64,000 nucleotides of DNA from Streptococcus uberis (GTDB taxonomy: Bacteria > Bacillota > Bacilli > Lactobacillales > Streptococcaceae), in contig NZ_JRQN01000004.1 in NCBI RefSeq assembly GCF_000785785.1, positions 1-64,000 on the forward strand. The letters run 5' to 3'. The position numbers and the translations under genes were made by a program. Below are positions 8,722 to 23,035 of this stretch, one piece after another (within the stretch, counting starts at the first letter, position 1; the number at the start of each line of letters is the position of its first letter). Below the pieces are notes generated by a model that did not search any database, was not told the origin of the DNA, and saw nothing but the letters and a program-made list of their open reading frames with translations.

Positions 8722-8763
8722 TGACATAAACATTCCTAATTTTGGAAGGTTCGTGTCATTTGT
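8722..8763 (+). terminator. possible terminator after lacD
   Basis: TGACATAAACATTCC (8722-8736) pairs GGAAGGTTCGTGTCA (8744-8758) with two mismatches. The T-tract after it is poor, so it may be a weak or partial terminator between lacD and GH101. Confidence 0.45.
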
Positions 8764-8776
8764 TAAATTACTCAAA

Positions 8777-8862
8777 AAACTAATGTTAATCTTATTTTAT
8801 TCATTTTAGACTAAAAAAGATCGTATTCCTAAAAAATATGGGGATTATATTAACATTAGTTT
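8777..8862. repeat. 14-bp perfect inverted repeat, arms 58 bases apart, upstream of GH101
   Basis: AAACTAATGTTAAT (8777-8790) is repeated as its reverse complement at 8849-8862. The core ACATTAGTT occurs once more at 8952-8960, near the GH101 start. The right arm ends 4 bases before the -10 box at 8867. A pair of regulator sites is one reading, a long-loop transcript hairpin another. Confidence 0.6.
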
Positions 8863-8866
8863 CTTT

Positions 8867-8891
8867 TATAATAAAAATGTAAACGGTTACT
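8867..8891 (+). promoter_or_regulatory. GH101 promoter -10 box and cre site
   Basis: TATAAT (8867-8872) is followed by TGTAAACGGTTACT (8878-8891), which fits the CcpA cre consensus TGWAANCGNTNWCA at all but the last position and lies over the expected transcription start. This would give catabolite repression. The -35 region (ATTATA at 17-base spacing) is weak, so an activator may be needed. A leader hairpin (8912-8920 with 8928-8935) follows in the transcript. Confidence 0.65.
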
Positions 8892-8962
8892 TGGAAAAGA
8901 GAAAAAAGGATAAAGTTGGGCTGTTCTCCCACTTTTAGTCACGATAGTTATACATTAGTTAA

Positions 8963-14551
<5,589 letters not shown>

Positions 14552-14600
14552 TATATTAATTAGTTTTATGCTCTGCATTTTGTCTATGAATCAGTAATGA

Positions 14601-14637
14601 AAAAACCTTAATCAAGGAAAATTTGATTAAGGTTTTT
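14601..14637. terminator. bidirectional terminator between GH101 and the second GntR gene
   Basis: A 15-bp perfect stem, AAAAACCTTAATCAA with TTGATTAAGGTTTTT, has a 7-base loop. A and T runs at each side let it serve both convergent genes. Confidence 0.9.
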
Positions 14638-15349
14638 AGTCTTTTTCTGAACGAATTTCAAACTTAAAATAATGCCAATGCTTATAGGTTTCCGTGTATT
14701 CTAGGACACGTCCTAGTTTCCTACTAGTCGTTGTTTTAATTTGTAAAATGGCAGGCTCATACTCAGTCAACTTAAGCAAGGATCTAACTTGCTCAGGGAC
14801 CGGAAGAACAATTTCATTGGTTTCTTGGAAAGATTCTTCTAGCATATGTATGTTGAAATCATGTCGATAACGGTTATAAATAGAAGAATAGCTTTCAAGT
14901 GAGAGGTTGGGAGTTACAAAATCATGCGGGAGATAGGACTGATGAAAGATGTAGGGTTGATCCCCATCAAAACGAACACGAGAAATTTTATAGTAATATT
15001 CACATTTATGCAATTTCAACAGTTTCATATAATTAGGATCATTACCACGTTCAACAGATAGAACTTTTACAAGGTCATTGGAAAAATTAAACCGCTCTTT
15101 ATCTGTAAATTTAACAAGTTTCTCTTTTCGTGAGCGAGTAACGAAAGTGCCGATACCTTGACGACGTTCAATGAAGCCTTCTTTTTCAAGTTCTTTCAAT
15201 GCTCTAATAATGGTAATGGAGCTGGCATCGAAGAGTTCTAGTAATTCAGCTTCAGTATAAAATTGGTCTCCGTTTTCAAATTTTCCAGAAGTAATTTCAT
15301 GGCGAAGTTTATTTTGAACTAGACGATATTTGGGTTCTTTTTTGGACAT
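14636..15349 (-). CDS. GntR family (HutC/UTRA) regulator, BgaR-type
   Basis: A 237-residue repressor with an N-terminal winged helix (about 8-75, TEAELLELFDASSITIIRALKELEKEGFIERRQGIGTFVT) and a UTRA domain (about 90-230). It is divergent from bgaC, the position held by BgaR in S. pneumoniae, a known repressor of bgaC and its PTS; function here is inferred from that. A TGGACAATACCA operator candidate lies in the shared 145-base intergenic region. AAAGGAA precedes the ATG at a rather long distance of 13 bases. Confidence 0.82.
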   Translation of the reverse strand: MSKKEPKYRLVQNKLRHEITSGKFENGDQFYTEAELLELFDASSITIIRALKELEKEGFIERRQGIGTFVTRSRKEKLVKFTDKERFNFSNDLVKVLSVERGNDPNYMKLLKLHKCEYYYKISRVRFDGDQPYIFHQSYLPHDFVTPNLSLESYSSIYNRYRHDFNIHMLEESFQETNEIVLPVPEQVRSLLKLTEYEPAILQIKTTTSRKLGRVLEYTETYKHWHYFKFEIRSEKD

Positions 15350-15427
15350 TTATTTCATTAATTCCTTTTATTTACAATGTCTATCATTTTACTAAAAAAA
15401 AAAACAAAAAAACAAGCAAAAAATAAC

Positions 15428-15476
15428 TGGACAATACCACAAAAAAGAGTTATTATATATATAGAAAACGATTACA
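15428..15476 (+). promoter_or_regulatory. bgaC promoter with GntR operator and cre site
   Basis: TGGACA (15428-15433), 17 bases and TATTAT (15451-15456) form the promoter. TGGACAATACCA (15428-15439) is an imperfect TGG...CCA dyad covering the -35, so a bound GntR protein would block polymerase. AGAAAACGATTACA (15463-15476) matches the cre consensus in 13 of 14 positions and lies at the transcription start. The gene therefore appears to respond both to substrate and to catabolite repression. Confidence 0.72.
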
Positions 15477-15494
15477 GACATTAAGAGGTGAGAA

Positions 15495-17282
15495 ATGGAA
15501 TGTTTTGACGTTAAAGAAAGGTTCTACCTTAATGCTAGACCATTTAAGATTTTATCGGGTGCTATTCATTATTTTAGGATACATCCTGATGACTGGGTTC
15601 ACTCTCTTTATAATCTAAAAGCACTTGGCTTTAATACAGTTGAGACATATGTTCCTTGGAATCTACACGAGCCTCATGAAGGTGAGTTCGATTTTGAAGG
15701 TGGCTTGGATATTGAAAAATTTTTGACCACAGCACATGAACTTGGACTTTATGCTATTGTCAGACCATCTCCTTACATTTGTGCAGAATGGGAATGGGGT
15801 GGCTTACCAGCCTGGCTTCTAGAAAAAAATGTTAGAGTGAGATCTCGTGACCAAGTCTACCTATACTTGGTTAATCAATATTACAAAGAATTATTACCAC
15901 GTTTGGCTAAGCATCAGTTAAGCCAAGGTGGCAATATTCTCATGTTTCAAGTAGAAAATGAGTTTGGCTCCTATGGTGAAGACAAGGTTTATCTCAATCA
16001 ACTCAGTCAAATGATGAGACAATTTGGATTGACACAGCCTTTCTTTACATCAGATGGTCCTTGGCATACTGCCCTTGAAGCAGGTAGCTTAATTGATGAA
16101 GACATCTTAGTTACTGGTAATTTTGGTTCAAGAGCTAGTGAAAACTTTGAATGTTTACAAAGTTTCATGGACAAGCACAATAAGAAGTGGCCACTTATGT
16201 GTATGGAGTTCTGGGATGGATGGTTTAATCGCTGGGGCGAAGAAGTCATTCGACGTGATCCAGAAGAACTTGCCGATTCTGTAATGGAAGCCTTAGAACG
16301 AGGTTCGATTAATCTCTATATGTTCCATGGTGGAACTAACTTTGGCTTTATGAATGGTAGTTCAGCGCGTGATCAAAAGGATTTACCACAAGTTACATCT
16401 TATGATTATGATGCTATCTTGGATGAAGCTGGGAACCCGACAGCAAAATTCTTTGCGTTGCAAAAACGCTTAAAAGAAGTTTATCCGGAACTTTCTTTTG
16501 CAGAACCACTAGTTAAGCCAAGTATGGCAATCACAGATGTGCCATTAAGTGAAAAGAGAAATCTGAGTTCAATTCTTAATAAGTTAAGCTCATCTACAGA
16601 TAGCTTCTATCCTCAAAACATGGAAAGTCTAGGACAAAATACAGGCTATATCTATTACCGACATTTGGAAAATAGTGATCGTGATAGAACCGAAAAGCTT
16701 CGCTTGATTGACGCAAGAGATAGAGCTCAAGTTTTCCTTAACGGGCAAAAAATTGCAACTCAATATCAAGAAGAAATTGGTGGCGACATTGAGCTCAACT
16801 TAGTTGAAGGTAAAAACCAGCTGGATATTTTGGTTGAAAATATGGCGCGTGTAAATTACGGTCATAAGTTTACCGCACCAACTCAACATAAAGGACTTGG
16901 TCGGGGAGCGATAATAGACTTACATTTTGTGGGCAAATGGGAAACCTTTACACTACCACTCGATTACATGTCTGAATTGCCTTGCTCAGATGAAGCTTGG
17001 GTTCAAGGCCCCCCAAGTTTTTATCAGTTTGACTTTAATGTAGATAATCCTGAAGATTCCTATCTAGATATGTCAGGATTTGGTAAAGGTGTTGTCTTTG
17101 TTAATGGTTTCAATATAGGTCGCTATTGGCACCGTGGTCCTATTCATACACTCTATATCCCACATGGTCTCTTCAATACTGGAGAAAACAGAATAATTGT
17201 TTTTGAAACAGAAGGGATTTATCAGGATACAATCAATTTTGTTAAAAAATCTATTATAGATGAAAAAGGAGAAAATTCATGA
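15495..17282 (+). CDS. bgaC: BgaC, GH35 exo-beta-1,3-galactosidase
   Basis: A 595-residue enzyme without signal peptide or wall anchor. It removes beta-1,3-linked galactose, as from Gal-beta-1,3-GalNAc or Gal-beta-1,3-GlcNAc. The barrel begins with FKILSGAIHYFRIHPDDW. The acid/base region is QVENEFGSYG (E156) and the nucleophile region is MCMEFWDGWFNRWGE (E238). C-terminal sandwich domains end with FVNGFNIGRYWHRGPIHTLYIP. It overlaps the start of the PTS IIB gene by 4 bases, so cleavage and uptake are tightly co-expressed. RBS is AAGAGGTG. Confidence 0.93.
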   Translation: MECFDVKERFYLNARPFKILSGAIHYFRIHPDDWVHSLYNLKALGFNTVETYVPWNLHEPHEGEFDFEGGLDIEKFLTTAHELGLYAIVRPSPYICAEWEWGGLPAWLLEKNVRVRSRDQVYLYLVNQYYKELLPRLAKHQLSQGGNILMFQVENEFGSYGEDKVYLNQLSQMMRQFGLTQPFFTSDGPWHTALEAGSLIDEDILVTGNFGSRASENFECLQSFMDKHNKKWPLMCMEFWDGWFNRWGEEVIRRDPEELADSVMEALERGSINLYMFHGGTNFGFMNGSSARDQKDLPQVTSYDYDAILDEAGNPTAKFFALQKRLKEVYPELSFAEPLVKPSMAITDVPLSEKRNLSSILNKLSSSTDSFYPQNMESLGQNTGYIYYRHLENSDRDRTEKLRLIDARDRAQVFLNGQKIATQYQEEIGGDIELNLVEGKNQLDILVENMARVNYGHKFTAPTQHKGLGRGAIIDLHFVGKWETFTLPLDYMSELPCSDEAWVQGPPSFYQFDFNVDNPEDSYLDMSGFGKGVVFVNGFNIGRYWHRGPIHTLYIPHGLFNTGENRIIVFETEGIYQDTINFVKKSIIDEKGENS

Positions 17283-17763
17283 CAATTGTTGCCGCGCGTA
17301 TTGATGGTCGTCTGATTCACGGCCAGGTCGCTAATCTTTGGACAACTTCACGCAATATTAGCCGTATTATGGTTGTTGATGACGATATCGTTTCAAACGA
17401 TTTGGAAAAAACAGCTCTAAAATTAGCTACGCCAGCTGGAGTTAAACTTTCTATTCTTAATATTGAAAAAGCAGCTACTAATATTTTAGCTGGTAAATAT
17501 GATTCTCAACGTTTGATGGTCGTTGCTAGAAGACTGATCGTTTCCTTGGATTGCTTGAAAGAGGAGTAACTTTGGAAGAACTTAATGTTGGTAATATGTC
17601 ACAAACTGACGAAACACGTTCAGTAACACGTTCTATCAATGTTGTTGATAAAGATATTCAAGACTTTGATGCTATTCATGCTAAGGGTACTAAACTTATT
17701 GCTCAAATGGTTCCAGGTGATAGTCCACAAGACTTCATGCCATTGTTAGATAAGGTTAGATAA
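17279..17763 (+). pseudogene. mannose-family PTS EIIB, frameshifted as read
   Basis: The phosphotransfer subunit receives phosphate from EIIA on the histidine in RIDGRLIHGQV (H14) and passes it to sugar at IIC/IID. The first frame ends at 17569. The rest (GVTLEELNVGNMSQTDETRSVTRSINV...) continues one frame over to 17763. Adding one C at 17534 (GCTAGAAGACTGATCG) restores VARRPDRFLGLLERGVTLEEL and a 161-residue protein of normal size. Neighbouring IIC, IID and IIA are intact. If the deletion is real, the PTS has no complete IIB from this locus. Confidence 0.88.
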
Positions 17764-17804
17764 TTATCGTGTATTTTTGAAAAATTTTTAGGAGGAAGAA
17801 CACT

Positions 17805-18689
17805 ATGCAATGGTGGCAAATTCTTTTACTTACACTCTACTCAGCTTATCAAATCCTTGATGAGTTGACTATTGTATCTTCAGCTGGTTCGCCAGTTTTC
17901 GCTGGGTTTATTTCAGGTGTTATTATGGGAGATATTAAAACCGGTTTGATAATTGGTGGCTCTCTACAACTTATGGTACTCGGTGTTGGTACTTTTGGTG
18001 GGGCATCTCGTATCGATGCTACTTCAGGTGCTGTTCTTGCAACAGCTTTCTCAGTTGCAAGTGGTATTAAACCAGAGTTGGCAGTTTCTACAATTGCTGT
18101 TCCAGTAGCTGCACTCATGGTATATACTGACGTTCTTGGACGATTCTCAACTACTTTCTTTGCACATCGCATTGATAAATATGTAGAAGCCCAAGACTAT
18201 AAAGCTATTGAACGCAATTATCTCTATGGTGCAATTCCATGGGCTCTCTCTCGTGCTTTGCCAGTATTCATTGCTCTTGCATTTGGTGCAGGTGCTGTAC
18301 AAGCAATCGTTGACTGGGTTGCTAGTGTGCAATGGTTAGCTGATGGTCTTACACTTGCTGGTAAAATGCTTCCTGCTCTTGGGTTTGCTATCTTACTTCA
18401 CTACCTTCCTGTTAAACGTAACCTTCACTACCTCGCACTCGGCTTTGGTGTTACAGCAATGTTGACAGTTGTTTATAATAACATCCAACTTTTGGGAACA
18501 AATGTAGCAACTGTTGTTAAAGGATTTGATGCTAGCCCGTTCAAAGGGTTGCCAATGATCGGTATTGCTATCATCGGTGCTGCTCTTGCAACTATTCACT
18601 ACAAAAACAGCCAAAATGCTGGAAGTGCAGTAAATACTACTACACAAGTTGAATCAGAAAGTGGGGAAATTGAAGATGACGAAATCTAA
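17805..18689 (+). CDS. mannose-family PTS EIIC
   Basis: A 294-residue membrane permease subunit starting MQWWQILLLTLYSAYQILDELT. It shows several hydrophobic segments and the family motif GVIMGDIKTGLIIGGSLQLM. It forms the sugar channel with EIID. The acidic C-terminus (ESESGEIEDDEI) overlaps the EIID start by 14 bases. With bgaC upstream, the likely cargo is galactosyl-GalNAc or GalNAc, as proposed for the pneumococcal BgaC-linked PTS. RBS is TAGGAGGA. Confidence 0.93.
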   Translation: MQWWQILLLTLYSAYQILDELTIVSSAGSPVFAGFISGVIMGDIKTGLIIGGSLQLMVLGVGTFGGASRIDATSGAVLATAFSVASGIKPELAVSTIAVPVAALMVYTDVLGRFSTTFFAHRIDKYVEAQDYKAIERNYLYGAIPWALSRALPVFIALAFGAGAVQAIVDWVASVQWLADGLTLAGKMLPALGFAILLHYLPVKRNLHYLALGFGVTAMLTVVYNNIQLLGTNVATVVKGFDASPFKGLPMIGIAIIGAALATIHYKNSQNAGSAVNTTTQVESESGEIEDDEI

Positions 18690-19485
18690 TTACAAATTAA
18701 CAAAAGAAGATTTTAAGCAAATGAATAAACGTAGTCTCTTTACCTTCCAATGGGGTTGGAACTATGAACGTATGCAAGGCTCAAGTTACCTTTACATGAT
18801 TCTTCCTCAACTTCGTAAAATGTACGGAGATAACACTCCTGAGTTGAAGGAAATGATGAAGACTCATACTCAATTCTTTAACACCTCTAACTTCTTCCAT
18901 ACTATTATCGTTGGAATTGATATGGCACTTGAAGAAAATGATGGTGTGGCTGCTAAAGACGCTGTTAACGGTATTAAAACAGGTCTTATGGGGCCGTTCG
19001 CTCCTATCGGAGATTCACTCTTTGGTTCATTAGTACCAGCTATTATGGGATCAATTGCAGCTTCATTGGCTACGCAAGGGAACCCACTTGGTATTGTTTT
19101 ATGGATAGCAGTAGCATTTGCTATTAATATCTTCCGTTGGAAACAATTGGAAGTTGCTTATAAAGAAGGTACTAAACTTGTAACGACAATGAAAGACCGT
19201 CTAGGTTCATTAGTTGAAGCAGCTTCTGTAATGGGTGTATTCATGGTTGGTGCTCTTATCGCAACTATGATTAACTTCAAATTCATTGCTGCTCCAGCCA
19301 TTGGTGATAAAGTCATCAATATTCAAGACCTCTTTGATCAAATCTTTCCACGTTTGATACCAGCAATCTTTACAGGACTTATCTTCTGGTTACTTGGACG
19401 TAAAGGTATGACTTCATCTAAAGCTATCTTGATTATCATTATCTTCGCACTTCTTATGGCATTCTTCAAAATCTTTGGTGTTTAG
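18676..19485 (+). CDS. mannose-family PTS EIID
   Basis: A 270-residue membrane subunit starting MTKSNYKLTKEDFKQMNKRSLFTFQWGWNYERMQ, the conserved EIID N-terminus. It also has GLMGPFAPIGDSLFGSLVPAIMGSIAASLA and a C-terminal membrane hairpin. A frame continues upstream to a TTG at 18649, but the ATG at 18676 matches the family and has a G-rich ribosome site. It overlaps EIIC by 14 bases, indicating translational coupling. Confidence 0.93.
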   Translation: MTKSNYKLTKEDFKQMNKRSLFTFQWGWNYERMQGSSYLYMILPQLRKMYGDNTPELKEMMKTHTQFFNTSNFFHTIIVGIDMALEENDGVAAKDAVNGIKTGLMGPFAPIGDSLFGSLVPAIMGSIAASLATQGNPLGIVLWIAVAFAINIFRWKQLEVAYKEGTKLVTTMKDRLGSLVEAASVMGVFMVGALIATMINFKFIAAPAIGDKVINIQDLFDQIFPRLIPAIFTGLIFWLLGRKGMTSSKAILIIIIFALLMAFFKIFGV

Positions 19486-19496
19486 GAGGGGCTATC

Positions 19497-19901
19497 ATGG
19501 CAAAACATTTAATTCTCGTCAGTCATGGTATGTTCTGCGAAGAACTTAAAAAAAGCACTGAAATGATTATGGGTCCTCAAGAAACGATCCATGTTGTCCC
19601 TCTATTGCCTTCAGAAGGTCCAGATGACTTTAAAGCTAAATTCTTAGAAGTTGCTGATCAATTTGATGACTATATTGTCTTTGCTGATCTTATGGGTGGA
19701 ACACCTTGTAATGTTGTCTCACGTCTGCTTATGGAAGGTTATGACTTTGACCTTTTTACAGGGATGAACATGCCAATGGTAATTGGTTACCTTAACGGTG
19801 TTCTTCTTGAAACTGATGCTGATGTCTTGAACTATGGTAAGGACAATATCCATCATGTCAATGAATTGTTGTCTGCTGTAGACGATGATGAAGATGATTA
19901 A
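19497..19901 (+). CDS. mannose-family PTS EIIA
   Basis: A 134-residue cytosolic protein. Phosphate from HPr is received on the histidine in LILVSHGMFCEEL (H10). The second family motif is VFADLMGGTPCNVVSRLL. The C-terminus is strongly acidic. It follows EIID by 11 bases with GGAGGGGC before the ATG and closes the bgaC-PTS operon, being followed by a hairpin. Confidence 0.93.
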   Translation: MAKHLILVSHGMFCEELKKSTEMIMGPQETIHVVPLLPSEGPDDFKAKFLEVADQFDDYIVFADLMGGTPCNVVSRLLMEGYDFDLFTGMNMPMVIGYLNGVLLETDADVLNYGKDNIHHVNELLSAVDDDEDD

Positions 19902-19912
19902 TGGTTTTACTC

Positions 19913-19952
19913 AGAGAAAATAGTAGCTCTTTAGGGGGCTGCTTTCTCTTTA
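19913..19952 (+). terminator. terminator after the bgaC-PTS operon
   Basis: AGAGAAA plus AGTAGCTC pair with GGGCTGCT plus TTTCTCT (sharing the T at 19943) across a short loop, with one internal bulge. The following tract (TTTATAT) is only moderately T-rich, so some read-through into nagA is possible. Confidence 0.6.
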
Positions 19953-19983
19953 TATAAATTTAAACTATTTTAGTATTTATACT

Positions 19984-20009
19984 TTTAAACGTTTTTAGAA
20001 GTGTATAAT
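19984..20009 (+). promoter_or_regulatory. nagA promoter -10 and weak cre-like site
   Basis: TATAAT (20004-20009) lies 27 bases before the nagA ATG. TTTAAACGTTTTTA (19984-19997) keeps the central CG and fits the cre consensus with two mismatches. No clear -35 is seen. nagA can therefore be transcribed on its own as well as by read-through. Confidence 0.5.
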
Positions 20010-20035
20010 TTGAGTTAAGAAAAGAGGTCTATCGT

Positions 20036-21187
20036 ATGACTACTTATGTTAAGGCGGATTGTTTCTATTTACCTACTGAAACCAAAGTAAGTGGTTACCT
20101 TGAAATTAATCAAGGAGTCTTTGGAAATTGGACTAAAGATGTTCCTGTTGATTCAGAGGTCCTTGATTATAGTGGCTATCAAGTTGCTCCGGGTTTGGTT
20201 GATACTCACATCCATGGATTTGCAGGACAAGATGTAATGGACAATTCAGCTGAGGGCATTAAAATCATGAGTAAAAGTTTATTATCAACTGGTGTTACAT
20301 CGTTCTTGCCAACGACACTGACATCAGATTTTGAACGTCTACGTGATGTTTCAGCAACAGTTGCTTCAGTAGCTGAAAAAGTTGAAGGTGCAAAAATTCG
20401 GGGTATTTACTTTGAAGGTCCTTATTTCACTGAAAAATTTAAAGGGGCTCAAAATCCTTCTTACATGAAAAATCCTCGTTTAGACGAATTTAATGAATGG
20501 CAAAAAGCAGCTAAGGGACTCATTAAGAAGATTGCTTTAGCACCTGAACGCGAAGGTGTTGAAGAGTTTATTTCTATCTTGACCCAAGAGGGGGTGGTAG
20601 TAGCTTTAGGTCACTCTAATGCTACTTATAGTGAAGCTAAAGCAGCTGTCAAAGCAGGAGCTTCTGTTTGGGTTCATGCTTACAATGGTATGAGAGGACT
20701 TAATCATCGTGAACCAGGTATGGTTGGTGCCGTTTATAATATTTCAAATACTTATGCTGAACTTATTTGTGACGGTCACCATGTGTCCCCTATAGCTTGT
20801 GATATCCTAATGGAGCAAAAAGGTCATGATCATGTTGCACTTATCACAGACTGTATGCGAGCAGGAGGTTGTGTAGATGGCGATTATATGCTTGGTGAGC
20901 TTCCAGTTACCGTTGAAAATGGTACAGCACGTCTAAAAGGTTCCGGATCACTTGCTGGTTCACTCCTGAAACTTAAAGATGGGTTACGTAATGTTGTTGA
21001 ATGGGGACTTGCTAGTCCAGAAGAAGCTGTTAAGATGGCAACTCTTGTACCAGCTATTTCTGTTGGGATTGACGATGTATGTGGTCAGATTAAAGAAGGT
21101 TATGCTGCTGACTTTATCATTTTAAGTAAGGATTTGCATTTACAAGCTACTTTCCTTGATGGTGAAAAAGTTTGGGAAAATATATAA
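20036..21187 (+). CDS. nagA: NagA, N-acetylhexosamine-6-phosphate deacetylase
   Basis: A 383-residue cytosolic amidohydrolase that removes acetate from GlcNAc-6-phosphate. Given the neighbours it may act on GalNAc-6-phosphate (AgaA role). Metal and substrate motifs are GLVDTHIHGFAGQDVMD, GIYFEGPYFTEKFKGAQNP, VVALGHSNATYSEA, VWVHAYNGMRGLNHREPG and ALITDCMRAGG, in family order. It lies between the PTS and galM and would feed AgaS. NagA and AgaA cannot be separated by sequence reading alone. RBS is AAGAGGT. Confidence 0.92.
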   Translation: MTTYVKADCFYLPTETKVSGYLEINQGVFGNWTKDVPVDSEVLDYSGYQVAPGLVDTHIHGFAGQDVMDNSAEGIKIMSKSLLSTGVTSFLPTTLTSDFERLRDVSATVASVAEKVEGAKIRGIYFEGPYFTEKFKGAQNPSYMKNPRLDEFNEWQKAAKGLIKKIALAPEREGVEEFISILTQEGVVVALGHSNATYSEAKAAVKAGASVWVHAYNGMRGLNHREPGMVGAVYNISNTYAELICDGHHVSPIACDILMEQKGHDHVALITDCMRAGGCVDGDYMLGELPVTVENGTARLKGSGSLAGSLLKLKDGLRNVVEWGLASPEEAVKMATLVPAISVGIDDVCGQIKEGYAADFIILSKDLHLQATFLDGEKVWENI

Positions 21188-21603
21188 GAAAGAGATTTTT
21201 TAGGCAATTATGAGTAATCAGTTATTAAATCATTACTATTATAGTTTAAATAATGAAGTATTGAAAAATAATAATTATTTTTATTACAGTGTCAAAGCAA
21301 TGTTCTGAAATAATTCAATGTCTTTATTTCGGTTTAAACAATCTCTAAAATTAATGCGGTAATAAGTCATGCTTCTCTTAGATATTATCTTTCAAATGTA
21401 AATAGCATGAAACAGTTCAAATATCTAAAAAGCTTGGGTTATACTTTATTTCATAGTTCTTCGCAAAGAAATATCTGATGTGGGTGAAGTAAAAAACTAG
21501 ATTAACTATACAATTAAAAGTCAAAGTCATCGTGTATATATGCGATTTTAGAGTTGTTAATTTATGATGCTATTTAGCTATTGCATACTTAGGAGGAAGG
21601 TTA
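21188..21603. other. 416-base gap between nagA and galM, no gene seen
   Basis: The stretch is AT-rich with stops in all frames and no convincing terminator or promoter. Poorly defined boxes such as TATACT near 21442 and TATGAT near 21561 exist, but no good -35 pairs with them. I see no RNA gene. Confidence 0.5.
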
Positions 21604-22635
21604 ATGAAAATAATCGAACAGATCATTGAAAAAATTGGGCAAGAAGAAATCACGCAAATAACGTTAATGAATGATTTTGGTGTTAAAGTAGAATGCTTAA
21701 CATTGGGAGCAACTTGGCAATCTTTTAAGGTGCCAGATGGTGCAAGTGAGAAAAATATTGTTTTGGGTCATCAGTTTGTGAGTGATTATTTGACAGATCC
21801 TCTTTGCGCGGGTCAATCTATTGGTCGTGTTGCAGGTCGTATCGGAGGAGCTACTTTTCGACTGAATAACCAGTCTTTCACCGTTGAGGCTAATGAAAAG
21901 GGAAATTGCTTACATGGTGGCTCAAAGGGGTTTCATAAACGAAATTGGCATTATCGAACAAACCTATCTGCTGGAGAAGCTAGTGTTACATTTTTGATGA
22001 GTTGTAAGGAAAGTGATGATCTGTTTCCTGGTGATATTGATGTCTGTATTACTTATACCTTAACCAATGCTAATCAGCTTGATATTGTATTTGAAGGTAA
22101 CAATGCCAGTAAACTAGGTTTATTTAACCCAACAAATCATGTGTATTTTAATTTAAGTGATCGCCAGGATTTAACAACACACTCCTTGCAAGTGGCAAGT
22201 GATGATTATTTGGAAACTGACAGTGACCTTATTCCTACAGGAAGGTTTCTTGATGTTAGTGGCAGGCCTCATGATTTTAGGGAAATGAAGGCATTATGGC
22301 CAGCAGTTATCGCAAATGATGGTTTTGATGCAGCATTTCGCATTCGTCCAGATACCCATAAAAATGGTCTACCAATTGCTGTTTTAAGGGATGAGAAAAG
22401 TAATACTCAACTGTCAATTTTTTCAGATCGCAATGCCCTCGTTATCTACACAATGGATGACATCCTTTCAAATCTGTTTTTTGAAAGAGATTGTGGCCAA
22501 ACAGCTTTGCCAAGAGAAGCGATCGCAATGGAAGCACAGACCTTGCCAGATGCGATCAATCATGCGGATTTTGGTGATATTACCATTTTGCCAAATGAGA
22601 AAAAGACCTATCGTATTTCTTATCGCTACAACTAG
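21604..22635 (+). CDS. galM: GalM, aldose 1-epimerase (galactose mutarotase)
   Basis: A 343-residue enzyme interconverting alpha- and beta-galactose, needed because BgaC and GH2 release beta-galactose while GalK uses the alpha form. Motifs are GQSIGRVAGRIGGATF, GNCLHGGSKGFHKRNW (catalytic-region His), FNPTNHVYFNLS and the C-terminal MEAQTLPDAINH with catalytic glutamate. It has a strong TAGGAGGA ribosome site. It stands between nagA and the IS debris that separates it from galR/galK. Confidence 0.93.
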   Translation: MKIIEQIIEKIGQEEITQITLMNDFGVKVECLTLGATWQSFKVPDGASEKNIVLGHQFVSDYLTDPLCAGQSIGRVAGRIGGATFRLNNQSFTVEANEKGNCLHGGSKGFHKRNWHYRTNLSAGEASVTFLMSCKESDDLFPGDIDVCITYTLTNANQLDIVFEGNNASKLGLFNPTNHVYFNLSDRQDLTTHSLQVASDDYLETDSDLIPTGRFLDVSGRPHDFREMKALWPAVIANDGFDAAFRIRPDTHKNGLPIAVLRDEKSNTQLSIFSDRNALVIYTMDDILSNLFFERDCGQTALPREAIAMEAQTLPDAINHADFGDITILPNEKKTYRISYRYN

Positions 22636-22708
22636 AAAAGTGGATAATATTTGAAGTAAACTTATTCTATATAAAAGCATGAGGCTGGGCAAAAACTAGC
22701 TTCAAAAT

Positions 22709-22770
22709 AAAACCACACAGTGATTTATGTCTTGAAAACAATCCAGACGAAAGAATCACTGTGTGGTTTT
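22709..22770. repeat. 17-bp perfect inverted repeat at an IS end
   Basis: AAAACCACACAGTGATT (22709-22725) and its complement (22754-22770) enclose 28 bases. It lies over the 3' end of the IS1182-type transposase remnant. T runs at both sides suggest that it also acts as a terminator for galM and against read-through into or out of the IS. Confidence 0.7.
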
Positions 22771-23035
22771 TGAGTAGTTGAAGTTTTTGAGGCTATATTC
22801 TTGGCCAATTTTGTGAGATTCATACTCATGAAGAGGAATCCCAACTCTGTTTGGACAGCCTGATTGTCTCTGACATGTACTTTATGCACACCAAAAATAC
22901 TCTTCAATCTGCCAAAAACGGGTTTAACATTTGTCTTGTGTTTGGCATAAATTTGAGAGCCTTTTTCGCTATGTAGTTTCTCTATTATGAGTTCTTTAAA
23001 ATAATTCCAAGTCGGATTGTAATGAATTTGTTTCT
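22726..23035 (-). pseudogene. IS1182-family transposase, C-terminal fragment
   Basis: The minus strand reads IHYNPTWNYFKELIIEKLHSEKG, then YAKHKTNVKPVFGRLKSIFGV and HKVHVRDNQAVQTELGFLFMSMNLTKLAKN. This is the C-terminal part of IS1182-type transposases. Everything upstream of the fragment is lost, replaced at about 23035 by another IS fragment. Not functional. Confidence 0.75.

Noticed and set aside
15392-15420. A-rich tract upstream of bgaC considered as a slippage or curved-DNA signal
   Set aside because: Long A runs are ordinary upstream of genes in such AT-rich genomes, and nothing else supports a special role.
22709-22770. Long hairpin considered as a riboswitch or small RNA
   Set aside because: It coincides with the end of an IS1182-type transposase fragment and has simple perfect arms, as IS-end terminators do.
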